DNA of 64,000 bases from CAYVFC01 sp964450715 (GTDB lineage: Bacteria; Myxococcota_A; Polyangia; Polyangiales; JAFGIB01). The stretch spans positions 1 to 64,000 of the forward strand of contig CAYVFC010000014.1 in NCBI GenBank assembly GCA_964450715.1, given 5' to 3'. This document shows, piece by piece, positions 7,991-16,988 of this stretch. How positions within the stretch are numbered: the first letter of the stretch is position 1; every line of letters begins with the position of its first letter. A model generated the notes under the pieces. That model was not told the origin of the DNA, did not search any database, and saw only the letters and a program-made list of their open reading frames with translations. A program made the position numbers and the translations under genes.

Positions 7991-8853
7991 AGATACTGCA
8001 ACGACGTATCCAGCAAGCGACCAGGGACGGGCGTGTCAGCCGACTTGTCATCGAGCGCGACTACGCCCAGAGCTACGTACTGCTCGGCATCGCTAGCAAT
8101 GCCCAACTCCGCGAGACCCTGGTTTTCAAGGGCGGCACGGCGCTCAAGAAGGTTTACTTCAAGAGCTACCGGTTCTCGGAGGATCTCGACTTCTCCGCGA
8201 TCGACGGCCCGAAAGGGCCCGCGCTCGAGCAGGCTATCCGAGCCGCGGTGGACGCAGCCGAGTCTGCCGCGCGCACGCTCGCGCCCGTCGCGATGACCGT
8301 CGAGCGCTACGAGGAGCGCGACCCGCATCCCGGTGGCCAGGAGGCATTCGTTGTTCGTGTCCGGTTCCCCTGGCAGCGCCAGCCCATGGTTCCTGTGAAG
8401 ATCGAGATCACGCACGACGAGCCTGTTCTGCTTCCCGCGCCGGCGATGGCCATCGCGCACGGTTACGAAGAGATGTTCGAGGCGTCCGTCCGGACCTACG
8501 ACCTCGCGGAGATCTGCGCCGAGAAGCTGCGCTCGACCCTGCAAACGCAGGCAAAGCTGGCGGCGCGCGGCTGGGCGCGTCCACGGGGACGCGACTACTA
8601 CGACTTGTGGCACCTCGTCCGGCTTGATGCCGGGCTTGTGGACTGGGCCCGCGTCGCCGAGGTATTGCCACGCAAGTGCGCGCACCGGGACGTGACGATT
8701 ACGTCCATCGCTGACCTCTTCGAGCCCGGGCTCCTAGAGGAGGTGCGCGCGACGTGGGAGCGCTCGCTCGGGCCATTCGTGCCCGAATTGCCCGACGTCG
8801 AGAAGGTTCTCACGGAGACTCGCGAGCGCGTTGAGGAACTCCTGAAGCTGTGA
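7987..8853 (+). CDS. abiEii: AbiEii-type nucleotidyltransferase toxin
   Basis: A 288-residue DUF1814/AbiEii protein. The nucleotidyltransferase signature is intact: GGT at residues 49-51 and FSEDLDF at 63-69 (the GGTxxxxx and DxD elements). The downstream segments with DLAEICAEKLRSTLQ and GRDYYDLWHL are also typical. The family transfers nucleotides to targets such as tRNA acceptor ends and arrests growth, giving phage abortive infection; that is family knowledge, not visible here. It is coupled by ATGA to the antitoxin and ends 60 bases before the right direct repeat. Confidence 0.92.
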   Translation: MKILQRRIQQATRDGRVSRLVIERDYAQSYVLLGIASNAQLRETLVFKGGTALKKVYFKSYRFSEDLDFSAIDGPKGPALEQAIRAAVDAAESAARTLAPVAMTVERYEERDPHPGGQEAFVVRVRFPWQRQPMVPVKIEITHDEPVLLPAPAMAIAHGYEEMFEASVRTYDLAEICAEKLRSTLQTQAKLAARGWARPRGRDYYDLWHLVRLDAGLVDWARVAEVLPRKCAHRDVTITSIADLFEPGLLEEVRATWERSLGPFVPELPDVEKVLTETRERVEELLKL

Positions 8854-8913
8854 TGACCGGAGCCAGCCTGTTGGGGGCAACGGGGGACGTCGAGGGGAAA
8901 TGACTGCCGGCAC

Positions 8914-9026
8914 CTGGCAGTCATGAGGTCGGGGGTTCGAGACCCCCTGGCTCCACCAACAAAATCAAACACTTACGTCGTTTCTGGGAACAGCAGAAAA
9001 AGTCGCGGGGTACCACGGGGGTACCA
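8914..9026 (+). repeat. Right direct repeat with tRNA-Ala 3' fragment
   Basis: Matches 4656-4768 with 15 differences and no gaps. It includes the 3' half of a tRNA-Ala from the anticodon to CCA, but no D arm or 5' acceptor, so it is not a functional tRNA. The T-arm differences are compensatory (GGGGG/CCCCC against GCGGG/CCCGC), and here CCA is encoded, so this copy probably comes from a different tRNA-Ala gene. Just upstream TGACTGCC (8901) and GGCAGTCA (8916) form a perfect 8-bp hairpin. Confidence 0.8.
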
Positions 9027-9084
9027 GGAGAAAAGGTTTCCTGGGCCTGCCACCCGCTCCCCTCCTGGTCTCGACCATCTCGAT

Positions 9085-10107
9085 TCATTTCGACCCCGGA
9101 GAGGTCTTCTTCGAGATCTTCTTCGAGCGTTTCTTCCCCTGTCGCTCGTCGCGCGCTTCCTTGACGCGCTTTCCAAACGACGCCCACTTGCAGCCAAAAA
9201 CGAGCCGGTGCGGATTCTTCTTCTCGGTCCGTTTCGAGAACTCATCCTGGTATTTCTGGATATTCTGGCATATCCAGATCGCGATTTCGTCGTTCTTGGC
9301 TTCGACTCCTAGTGCGTCCAAGGCCTTGTCGATAGCTTTCCGAAGAGGTCCTTCGCCGCGTCCGGCTCTTTTCCTGGGTGTCCCGTCCTTTTTCGTTTCT
9401 GGAGCGTCACTCGCCTTCGCCTCGGAAATGTCTTCTGCCTTCTCCGGCGCACGGTCCGCCTTCTCGGGCGCATTCGCCTTCGACTTCTCCGAGAAATCAT
9501 CCTCCGCGTCGGGCATGTCTTCCTTCGGTTTCAGGGTCTTTACGACTTCGTCGACGTCGCTTTGCGGGAAAAAGACGTCCGGTTCGCCGGGCGGAGACCA
9601 TTTTACCCACCCGGTAAAGGCGCCGTAGTACAGACGGTTTACTCCTATCGACGAGTCTGGAATCAACTCAATCGGTACAGGGCCAGGCTGTCCGGACGCA
9701 ATCGGACACCTTACGTATTTTCGAAGCCCGTCGTGAAGCCATACCCATCCAAGAAATTCGTGGAACGTGAATAACCATTCGGAACCCTCGTCGTCGACCG
9801 GTTCGCCCTCCCGGTTATATGTCTGAGAGGCATATTCATCGGCAGGACGGTCGCCAAAACCCGAATAGGTTCCGTGAAACCAGACCTCTCTCTCCGTGCC
9901 GTCCTCGTCCTTTATCGTCCGGACGTAGCAGCCATGTAGCGGCGAATTCACGGTCAGGTCACACCGGTCCTTCAGGTACGCCAGATCCCCCGAAAAATAC
10001 GCATCGTATAGGAGGCGTATCGCGTCCCGGTAAGCGAGAAACGGCCCAACCGTCTCGAGGCCCGGGAACGAAATCGGCGAAGGTTTCCATGTAGACGCGG
10101 GTGGCAC
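9085..10107 (-). CDS. Hypothetical protein with charged linker
   Basis: A 340-residue protein I do not recognise. Residues about 1-190 look globular and aromatic-rich (for example EWLFTFHEFLGWVWLHDGLRKYV). Residues about 195-255 are a Lys/Glu/Ala/Pro linker of low complexity. The end (about 256-340) is a basic domain with DNEIAIWICQNIQKYQ-like helix and a Lys/Arg tail. That layout suits a nucleic-acid-associated or scaffold protein, but there is no diagnostic motif. It stands alone just outside the right island repeat. The start is the first in-frame codon that keeps the globular part, and other starts are possible. Confidence 0.6.
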   Translation of the reverse strand: MPPASTWKPSPISFPGLETVGPFLAYRDAIRLLYDAYFSGDLAYLKDRCDLTVNSPLHGCYVRTIKDEDGTEREVWFHGTYSGFGDRPADEYASQTYNREGEPVDDEGSEWLFTFHEFLGWVWLHDGLRKYVRCPIASGQPGPVPIELIPDSSIGVNRLYYGAFTGWVKWSPPGEPDVFFPQSDVDEVVKTLKPKEDMPDAEDDFSEKSKANAPEKADRAPEKAEDISEAKASDAPETKKDGTPRKRAGRGEGPLRKAIDKALDALGVEAKNDEIAIWICQNIQKYQDEFSKRTEKKNPHRLVFGCKWASFGKRVKEARDERQGKKRSKKISKKTSPGSK

Positions 10108-10375
10108 AAGAACCCCGTTTCACCGCAAATTTTCGATACTTTTTCATTGTGCGTCAAGTCTCGAACCTCGCACGCAGTGTCTTTCTCGCTACGTATTCCG
10201 GTAAAGAAGATTGCGCGTTCTGGCGAAGCCGATCGTGCAGATCGGATTACGAAACCTCCCCAAAAACCCCGAATGATACCGTGCCCCCCTTCCGGCGAAG
10301 ATCGGAAAAACGAAAGACAACAGAAACGGATCCTGCGTCATCCGGTTATCTATCAGTTATTGTAGCGGGACTGGT

Positions 10376-11404
10376 CTACCCGGCCTTCAATAGGCACGCG
10401 CTTACTGTGGATTGATTCCTCTGGTGCCGTCGGTGTTCGGCAACCGCCTCGGCAAACCGGATCAGTCGGAAGACGGTTCGGTTCATTTCTACCGGCAGAT
10501 TCGCCTGGTCTCCCAGCCGAACAACGGCGCCGTTCAGCGCATCGATTTCCGTTCGCCGGCCGGCTTGAACGTCGTGCAACATTGACGAGTGGTGCCCAGC
10601 GGTTGCGGGTATCAAGTTATTGTAGAAGACCTGCAGGTACGATTGCGCGTCCGGCCAATGGGTCTGATGGCCGACAGCATGCATGACGTCGAAAACCTCT
10701 CCAACGAGTATCTCAATAATAAGTCGCATTTCCGTGCAGGTGATTAGCTCGCCGAGGGGTACTACGAAGATCGCACCGAGAGGGTTTACCGTGCAATTGA
10801 AGCACATTTTCGCCCACAAATCGCGAGCGATATCCGAAGTTCCCTCGGCAGATAATCCCCCACGAGATAGAGTGGTGGAGACAAAGTCAGCGAGCTCAGT
10901 ATCGGCGCTGAACAGGCTGCCGATGCGAACTGGCTGAGCATGCACAGTTACGTCTATGTGTGTTCGCTCGACGCGTTCGAACCCGGTAAGGATGCGCGCG
11001 TTGAGAACGCGGTCTGCTCCGACGGCCGCGCTGAAAATCTCGGCGTTTCCCCAGCCGTTTTGACAGAGCACCGCAGCCCCGTCTTCGACGAGTATTCCGT
11101 GCACGCGTGCGAGCGAATCCGCTACTATTTTCGTGTCGAACGATTTGACGCAGACAAAAATCGTGTCAAAGGTCCACCCACTCAGGTCGCCAAGGTGCTC
11201 CGCGACATGCAACGCGCCAGGTTTAACCGGATATTCTCCGAGGGCGCCTGTGCGATAGATGCCGAGTTGGCGAATGGCGCGAGCAGTTTTTCCGCGGGCC
11301 AGTATCACGACCTCTTCGCCGGCTTGGGCGAGGAAGCTGGCGATGCCCTGCCCGACGGCGCCGGCCCCGATCACCAGACACTTTGCGCGCGTCTTCCGGC
11401 TCAT
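10376..11404 (-). CDS. Ketopantoate reductase-family oxidoreductase
   Basis: A 342-residue NAD(P)-dependent reductase of the ApbA/PanE family. The Rossmann motif VIGAGAVGQGIASFLAQAG is at about 11-29, FVCVKSFDT at about 83-91, and the catalytic region LWAKMCFNCTVNPLGA at about 215-230 carries the family Lys and Asn. It ends the leftward operon and starts by ATGA overlap with the formyltransferase, so it more likely acts on a pathway 2-oxo intermediate than in pantothenate synthesis; no panB or panC is nearby. Confidence 0.85.
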   Translation of the reverse strand: MSRKTRAKCLVIGAGAVGQGIASFLAQAGEEVVILARGKTARAIRQLGIYRTGALGEYPVKPGALHVAEHLGDLSGWTFDTIFVCVKSFDTKIVADSLARVHGILVEDGAAVLCQNGWGNAEIFSAAVGADRVLNARILTGFERVERTHIDVTVHAQPVRIGSLFSADTELADFVSTTLSRGGLSAEGTSDIARDLWAKMCFNCTVNPLGAIFVVPLGELITCTEMRLIIEILVGEVFDVMHAVGHQTHWPDAQSYLQVFYNNLIPATAGHHSSMLHDVQAGRRTEIDALNGAVVRLGDQANLPVEMNRTVFRLIRFAEAVAEHRRHQRNQSTVSACLLKAG

Positions 11405-12192
11405 GGTTTAGAACCCATTCTGCTTACTACTTTCAGCCGGCACCGCCGTAACCAGAACAACACGTCGTGGTGTGGCTTTCGGTCCCGCATGCGAAGCGTG
11501 CGGCCGCCGGCACCTTGCCGCTGCCGCGGCAACGGTTTTCCCGTCTCGTACCCCTTGAGTAATTCGACTATCCGTTCAAAGGCTCGTTTTTCGGCGCGGC
11601 AGTACGTTGCTTCGGCGCTGTCTTGCAGTATCGCCCGGGCGGGAACACGCTCGATGATGTCGCCTGTATCCACTCCATGGTCCACGAAGTGAATTGTCGA
11701 CCCGGCCAGTTCGGGTCGGCCATCGTACAGAGCAAAGAATACGCAGTGATTGCCGCGATAGTGCGGAAGAATCCCCCCGTGGATGTTAATCGTGACCGGC
11801 CCTGCCGCCCTCAGGGTGCGCCGTTTCAAAATCGATGTGCCGATCACCACGGTTACATCTGGGCGGCTTTGACGAAGCAGCTGCGTTACCAGGTCTTCGT
11901 TTATCGATCGGATCCGGGTTGTACGGTATGTCCTGACTGGATGGCCTGTTACTTTCTCGCCTGCGAAAAAACGCTCACGGTAGCGGTCCAGGCGAAGAAG
12001 CCTTCGGCGCGCCGCGTGATATTGCCACCAATACCAATCGCCCCATTTTCGGCGATCCCGCAGTCGGCGTATTTGTTCCCTGGCGGGCTCTTCGACAACG
12101 CAAGCCAGCTCAAAATTGCGTGCCAGAAGTTCTTCGAGATGGCGGTGGTGCGGGCCATCTGATCGAAGAAGCGATATTCTCAAGGCCGCCAT
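11401..12192 (-). CDS. Formyltransferase-domain enzyme
   Basis: A 263-residue protein of the methionyl-tRNA/GAR/UDP-sugar formyltransferase superfamily. The N10-formyl-THF transfer signature is visible: INIHGGILPHYRG at about 132-144 (catalytic Asn and His) and VDHGVDTGDII (catalytic Asp) some 30 residues later. The usual C-terminal OB domain of Fmt is missing, so it is not a housekeeping Fmt. The Arg-rich ends are unusual. It is overlapped by ATGA with the reductase and follows the deacylase-like gene by 51 bases. A role as N-formyltransferase on the pathway product is inferred. Confidence 0.82.
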   Translation of the reverse strand: MAALRISLLRSDGPHHRHLEELLARNFELACVVEEPAREQIRRLRDRRKWGDWYWWQYHAARRRLLRLDRYRERFFAGEKVTGHPVRTYRTTRIRSINEDLVTQLLRQSRPDVTVVIGTSILKRRTLRAAGPVTINIHGGILPHYRGNHCVFFALYDGRPELAGSTIHFVDHGVDTGDIIERVPARAILQDSAEATYCRAEKRAFERIVELLKGYETGKPLPRQRQGAGGRTLRMRDRKPHHDVLFWLRRCRLKVVSRMGSKP

Positions 12193-12243
12193 CGCTTTCC
12201 TTCCTGCCTCCCTTCCGCCAGCGCGATTTACGTGGAAACCCGG

Positions 12244-13176
12244 CTACTTGCGCAGAGAAGCGATTCCGTCGCGTAGCCGCTTGTGCTTGATAACCGGGAC
12301 GCCGAGATCCGCGCCGAGCGCGCGGACGACATCCTTGAAAGGCCCTTTCAGCCCCTCGTGAAAAACGAGCCCTTGAATTCCACCGCGAATCGAAAGGACT
12401 GCCGCTCGCAACTTTGCGACCCCGGCAGCGCCATAGTAACCGCCAGAAACGACCCACTGATTCGCCAGAACGTGGGAGTAGGCAAAGCGATCACTGATGT
12501 CGCGGTTGATGACAGCGCCTTGCAGGCTAGATTCAAAATGAACGCCGCCGATAAACAGTATGGAAGCCGCCGCGTCATTCACGGCCTCGCTGATACGCAA
12601 TAAACCGCGAACCATCACCCCGATAGCCGCCTTGTTCGACCAGCTATTCCGGCTGCTCCCGATCTCTATATCTATCATTGGAATCTGGCACCCGGTGATG
12701 ACCGACGGATCAGCTCCGCGAGCTACGCCGGAGAAATGCGTCGCCTCCGGCAGTACGGACCAGCCGTCCAGCTGAGCTTCCAAGCGCGCCCGATCCAGTG
12801 CGATCGCAATGGCGGTGGTCAACTTTGGATCGGCTAGGCCGTACGTTCCGGACGGAACGTCTCCGACGGTATGCACGCAAAAGATCGGATCCGGGGCATT
12901 TTCGCCTTCGTGCCAGTTGACAATGCCGCCCAGGTCGTAGTCACCGAAGTACCCGTTCATCACCGGCAGATAGTGGCTGTAGTCGTGCGACACTACTTCG
13001 CGGGTCGGTATAAAAGAGTAGGCATTCCCGGCCGCGTCCGTGTAGCGCAGGGCCGTCAGGCCGTCGACGTGGATATCCGTTTCCTCCAGCCGTAACTGCG
13101 AGCGAAACGCAGAAAATACAGCGGGTCCAACTCTATCCTTGGCCGGATCGATGCAGAGAAAATACGCTACTTTCAT
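12244..13176 (-). CDS. D-aminoacyl-tRNA deacylase-like (DtdA/GEK1 family)
   Basis: A 310-residue protein that I place in the archaeal/plant type of D-aminoacyl-tRNA deacylase (COG1650). The conserved pieces appear in the family order: CVHTVGD (usual HFTGN block), PEATHFSG (usual THHGP block), MIDIEIGSSRNSW (usual VEIGS...W) and IGGVHFESS (usual GGxHYAP). Several His positions deviate, so activity may differ. The ATG at 13176 has AAGGAC upstream and forms an ATGA overlap with the lyase stop; the open frame runs 50 codons further without homology. In a bacterial biosynthetic cluster it may be self-protection or a repurposed hydrolase. Confidence 0.68.
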   Translation of the reverse strand: MKVAYFLCIDPAKDRVGPAVFSAFRSQLRLEETDIHVDGLTALRYTDAAGNAYSFIPTREVVSHDYSHYLPVMNGYFGDYDLGGIVNWHEGENAPDPIFCVHTVGDVPSGTYGLADPKLTTAIAIALDRARLEAQLDGWSVLPEATHFSGVARGADPSVITGCQIPMIDIEIGSSRNSWSNKAAIGVMVRGLLRISEAVNDAAASILFIGGVHFESSLQGAVINRDISDRFAYSHVLANQWVVSGGYYGAAGVAKLRAAVLSIRGGIQGLVFHEGLKGPFKDVVRALGADLGVPVIKHKRLRDGIASLRK

Positions 13177-14687
13177 CTTTTGTCCTTTCGTTTTGAGCGG
13201 GGATCGGAACTCGAGTCGGCATTGGGCGTTAACACCGGGTCGATCTCTTCCGGCGATCGACATAGTTCCCGCAGCCTTCTCTTCGCGCGACGGCGGCGCT
13301 TCACCTCTTCCCGCACGTATTCGCAATATTTGGCCTGCTCGTTTCGCAGATATTCTAGTTGGAGCACGACGCTGTCGGGGCCGGGGCCGCCGCCGTAGCG
13401 GGCGGCTCGGGCGACTGCGTCCGGATTTAGACCGCTTAAATCGACAGCGAGCCTCTCTCCTGCCACGTCAAGCAATCCGCACCGTCGGGACGTGGCTTCG
13501 TTCACCATGCTGCCGACAGCGTGATGCGCCTGGCGAAAAGTCATGCCACTCTCGCGAACAAGCCGGTCGGCGAGGGCGGTGGCGTTGATGAACGACTCCT
13601 GAGCGACCTTGCGCATCGCATCGGACCGAAATTCAATCCCAGCGATCACGCGTCGTAGTATGTACGCGGTTTCCGTAACGGCCTTGATGGCGTCGCCTAC
13701 GCCACGGGTAGCCTCGGTTCCAGCGGCAACCGAGTTCGAGAACGGCGTGGCGTGCATGCACGTGGCCGCGGTAACGAAGGATCCGAGACCGGTCATTGCG
13801 CGAGATTGGACGTGTTCCAACAGAAACGGGTTTCGCTTCTGGGGCATCATGCTGGACGACCCAACCAGTTCATCGGGGAGGTGTATGAATCCGACCTCGT
13901 CCATGGACCAGTGCTGAAGGTCCGTAGCGAATCGGCTTAGCGTGATTCCCGCTATCGAGGCCGCTGCCAGGATACGCAGCACGACATCTCTCGCCGCCAC
14001 GGCGTCCAGTGAATTGATCGCCGGTTCTCGAAAGCCTAGTAAATCCGCGGTCAACGACGGGTCGATTGGAAGGTGCGTCCCGCCTATCGCTCCGGCCCCG
14101 AGCGGGCAGCGGCCCAAGTCGTCGGCGGCGCTGATGATTCCGCCGATATCGCGGCAGAGCGCCGCGGACCAGCCGGCAAACTGGTGGCCAACCGTGAGCG
14201 GCACCGCCGGGCGATATTGCGTATAGCCGACCGATAGGACATCGATGCCACTGGCGGCCGTGCGCAGTATGGTCCCGTTGAGCCGGAGGGCTTCAACGAG
14301 CAGGCGGGTAACCAGATCGCGAAGACGCATTCGCAGCGCCGTGGCGTTCAAGTCGTTGCGGCTGCGGGCGAGATGGATGGCTCCCCCAGCGTTTTCGCCA
14401 AGGATTTCTCCGAGGAGGCTCTCCCATAGCAGGTAAATCCCGCGCGTAGGTTCTCGGCCCCGAAAGGCGGCAAACCCGCTTTCTTCAATCTGGTCGATCG
14501 CATCCAAAATCCGGCGGGCGACGCCTGCGTCCAGAACGCCGGCGCGAACCAGGTTCAGCGTGTGAGCCCGGTCAATTTCAGTGATATCTGGTAGATCGCG
14601 CGCAATAGCGTCGTCCGCATTCCGGCCGAACAGGGTGGCCCTCAGCGCGACGGGTAGCGGTTTCAGAATTCGGCCGGTGTCATCCAT
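13173..14687 (-). CDS. Argininosuccinate lyase-family enzyme
   Basis: A 504-residue member of the fumarase/aspartase superfamily. The signature GSSSMMPQKRNP (about residue 275) holds the catalytic Ser loop. HLARSRNDLNATALRMRL near residue 105 corresponds to the ArgH substrate-binding GRSRNDQ block. The charged tail of about 40 residues is unusual. No argG or other arginine gene is close; it lies between an ATP-grasp and a deacylase-like gene. I infer that it eliminates fumarate (or similar) from an aspartyl adduct to deliver an amino group. Start at ATG 14687, ten bases after the upstream stop. Confidence 0.85.
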   Translation of the reverse strand: MDDTGRILKPLPVALRATLFGRNADDAIARDLPDITEIDRAHTLNLVRAGVLDAGVARRILDAIDQIEESGFAAFRGREPTRGIYLLWESLLGEILGENAGGAIHLARSRNDLNATALRMRLRDLVTRLLVEALRLNGTILRTAASGIDVLSVGYTQYRPAVPLTVGHQFAGWSAALCRDIGGIISAADDLGRCPLGAGAIGGTHLPIDPSLTADLLGFREPAINSLDAVAARDVVLRILAAASIAGITLSRFATDLQHWSMDEVGFIHLPDELVGSSSMMPQKRNPFLLEHVQSRAMTGLGSFVTAATCMHATPFSNSVAAGTEATRGVGDAIKAVTETAYILRRVIAGIEFRSDAMRKVAQESFINATALADRLVRESGMTFRQAHHAVGSMVNEATSRRCGLLDVAGERLAVDLSGLNPDAVARAARYGGGPGPDSVVLQLEYLRNEQAKYCEYVREEVKRRRRAKRRLRELCRSPEEIDPVLTPNADSSSDPRSKRKDKR

Positions 14688-14697
14688 GGCTTGAGTC

Positions 14698-15921
14698 CTA
14701 TCCGAAGTTGCCAGCCGCCACACCAATCTCGCCAATGGCCGCATCTGCGTTCGCCTCTGCGTTCTCGGGCGAGGAGCCAGTTGCTATTACGTGACCTATC
14801 CGATCGCGAAAATCGCCGTGAAGGCGTACGGTTTCCCCGATCCGCCTGTACGTCCGAAATTCCTGGAAACCGGGTACTGACCGGGCGTCGCCAATCCCGC
14901 TCAAGCCGGTGATCACGCCGCCGGATCCGGGTACGATGAAGCGAAGGGCAGCGGCTGCAAATTTCGACTCAGGAGTCAAAGGCGCCGCGCCGGTGGCCGC
15001 GGCGATCGTCGCGCTGATGAGATCGGTGCCCGTGAGCTCGATTAGCCGCGGAATGAACCCCCCAGCCAGCCGCGCGTTTACTTCGATAATGATAGCGGCG
15101 TGCTTCGCCAATTTTGCTTCTACGTGAGCCGGCCCCCAGGTTAGACCTAGGGCGCGAACGGCGTCGGTGGCGGCCTTTTCGAGCAGCTGACGGTCGTTAT
15201 CGCGCAGTGGCGCCGGATATGTGTGGCCAACCTCGACAAAAACGGGCTGTTGGCCGAGTAACTTCCTGGTGACCCCCACGACCTTGCCACCGAATATTTC
15301 TATCGAAAACTCGGGACCGCGGACAAACTCTTCGATAAGAACGCCGCGCTCGATTGCCACCCCGCGCTCGTTGGTCACGCGCCCCAGGAGAGCGCAAACA
15401 GCGCTCTCCATTTCTTTATCATCGGCTACCAAGCGGACTCCGACGGAGCCGGAGCCGTCTACGGGTTTCACAACGGCGCGGCCTGAGAGCTTGAGAAAGG
15501 CTTCGGCGGCCTGTTTTTCATTGGAGGCGAAGTGAAACTGCGGCTGCGGAACACCCGCTTCGGCGAGCCGCCGCCTCTGGAGCTTTTTGTTCCTGCACAG
15601 CTGCAAAGCCTCGGGGCTTGCGGAGGGCAAACCCAGACGCCGCGCCCGCCTGGAAGCGGAAACCAGGAAGTACTCGCTGGACGTAAGCACCCCTGAAACG
15701 TGGGACTTCAAAGCAAAGTCCTCTACGAAGGCCTGCACGGCGCTGTCGTCGGTTTCGTCCACGGCCGCAACGTTGACGGCCAGATCTCGAACGAAAGGGA
15801 AGCGATCGGGGTCGCGACATAGTAAAAGGGGCTCATTGCCCATCTGCCGGGCCTTGACCAGAAAGTCGCCGCCGGTAGTCGTGTTCGACGATATGAAGAT
15901 CAGGTGCCCGGGGCTGCTCAT
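14698..15921 (-). CDS. ATP-grasp carboxylate-amine ligase
   Basis: A 407-residue ATP-grasp enzyme. The glycine-rich ATP loop AVVKPVDGSGSVGV, the lid-following LIEEFVRGPEFSIEIF and the metal-binding IIEVNARLAGGFIPRL block are all present, as in carbamoyl-phosphate synthase-like and peptide-forming ligases (BacD/DdaF type). Such enzymes join a carboxylate, as acyl-phosphate, to an amine. The start at ATG 15921 overlaps the TGA of the upstream PLP gene; the open frame upstream overlaps that gene and lacks homology. Substrates are unknown, but a diamino acid made by the upstream enzymes would be logical. Confidence 0.88.
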   Translation of the reverse strand: MSSPGHLIFISSNTTTGGDFLVKARQMGNEPLLLCRDPDRFPFVRDLAVNVAAVDETDDSAVQAFVEDFALKSHVSGVLTSSEYFLVSASRRARRLGLPSASPEALQLCRNKKLQRRRLAEAGVPQPQFHFASNEKQAAEAFLKLSGRAVVKPVDGSGSVGVRLVADDKEMESAVCALLGRVTNERGVAIERGVLIEEFVRGPEFSIEIFGGKVVGVTRKLLGQQPVFVEVGHTYPAPLRDNDRQLLEKAATDAVRALGLTWGPAHVEAKLAKHAAIIIEVNARLAGGFIPRLIELTGTDLISATIAAATGAAPLTPESKFAAAALRFIVPGSGGVITGLSGIGDARSVPGFQEFRTYRRIGETVRLHGDFRDRIGHVIATGSSPENAEANADAAIGEIGVAAGNFG

Positions 15922-16988
15922 AAGGGTACCCCGCAAGTCTGGACGCTGACGACCTCGTCGATGGGACGGCGGTTCCAGTGCATCACGGCCCACCCCCGCC
16001 CTGCCTCGCGCGGGTGAAGGACGCGATACGGCCTCTCGGGTAGCGTCTCGGTGAACAGGCCGTTTTCCCTGCACCAGTCGCGGGAATAGACGGTGCGGAG
16101 ATACCGGTCCGCGCGATCGGGGCCGAGGAACACAACCCTCTTTCCCGGATTCGTGTGCGCCAGGTGTCCCGCCACCAGGAAGGCCGCTCCGGTCGTGGCC
16201 CCCATATCGATGCCGTGATCCGCAAAAAGCATTCGTGCAGCGCAGAACGCGTCCGCAGCGGTCACCCAGTGAACTTCGTCAATGAGGGAGTAATCGAGAT
16301 TCCGCGGGAAGATACTGTTTCCAAGCCCCCGCAGCGCCCGGGGGCCTTCCTCCTGGCCAAACAGGACGCTACCGTGGGTATCGACGGCAATCGCGCGGGC
16401 CGGATGCCCTGACTCGCGGAGCGCCCGAACCGTACCGGAGATACTCCCCCCCGAGCCTACAGTAGCGACAACGATGTCGATCCGGCCGATAGAGGCGGCA
16501 ATATGCGCCGCGGTCCGCCGGTACGAATTTGCATTATTCGGATTGTCGTATTGCTTTACCCAAAGGCATCCGGGGTTGTGATCGATCAGCTCGTTGAGCT
16601 TTCGAAGGCGCGGAATCTGGTGCCCGCCTATGGGGAGGCACTCTGAAACGATATGGACCTGTGCACCCAGTTGCTCGAGCAGTCCCTTAAAAAAAGGGTC
16701 AATGGCCGGATCGCCAACCAGCTGGACTTTCATTCCGAGCGCGCGGCCCGTGATCGCCAGGGCGTAGCCCATGGTTCCGCTGGTGCTTTCCATTATTAGG
16801 CCGCCCGGCGCGGCGTTTTCGTTTTTTAGCGCCTCGCCCAGCATTTCGATGGCCACGCCGATCTTCATTACCCAGTAACAAGCGGCGAACAGGTTCGGTC
16901 GAACCTGGTAGATGGACGGCATCTCCTTCGCTTTCAGGGTATCGATCAGGGCCATGTCTTCTCCCTCCAGCTTGATCAGCACTCGCAC
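15918..16988 (-). CDS. Cysteine synthase-fold PLP enzyme (SbnA-like)
   Basis: A 356-residue fold-type II PLP enzyme. Lys42 in YWVMKIGVAIEML aligns with the SVKDR lysine of cysteine synthase, ESTSGTMGYALA (67-78) is the substrate loop, and ATVGSGGSISG is the phosphate-binding Gly loop. The N-terminus is short and has KLEGED where KLE..NPTGS is normal. Such enzymes beta-replace O-acetyl- or O-phosphoserine. With a kinase encoded directly upstream (13-base overlap), phosphoserine or phosphothreonine is the plausible substrate and a diamino acid the plausible product. A start at ATG 16955 is also possible. Confidence 0.82.
   Translation of the reverse strand: MRVLIKLEGEDMALIDTLKAKEMPSIYQVRPNLFAACYWVMKIGVAIEMLGEALKNENAAPGGLIMESTSGTMGYALAITGRALGMKVQLVGDPAIDPFFKGLLEQLGAQVHIVSECLPIGGHQIPRLRKLNELIDHNPGCLWVKQYDNPNNANSYRRTAAHIAASIGRIDIVVATVGSGGSISGTVRALRESGHPARAIAVDTHGSVLFGQEEGPRALRGLGNSIFPRNLDYSLIDEVHWVTAADAFCAARMLFADHGIDMGATTGAAFLVAGHLAHTNPGKRVVFLGPDRADRYLRTVYSRDWCRENGLFTETLPERPYRVLHPREAGRGWAVMHWNRRPIDEVVSVQTCGVPL

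Noticed and set aside
8897..8958. A second tRNA-Ala gene
   Set aside because: Only the 3' half is present; no D arm or 5' acceptor strand can be found, so it is an att-like remnant.
10101..10415. Plus-strand 104-codon frame between the orphan and the reductase
   Set aside because: No ribosome site or motif, overlaps the start of one gene and the end of another, and has atypical composition for a gene here.
13173..14687. Housekeeping argininosuccinate lyase argH
   Set aside because: No arginine genes nearby, an unusual charged tail and tight coupling to a specialised operon make a pathway enzyme more likely.
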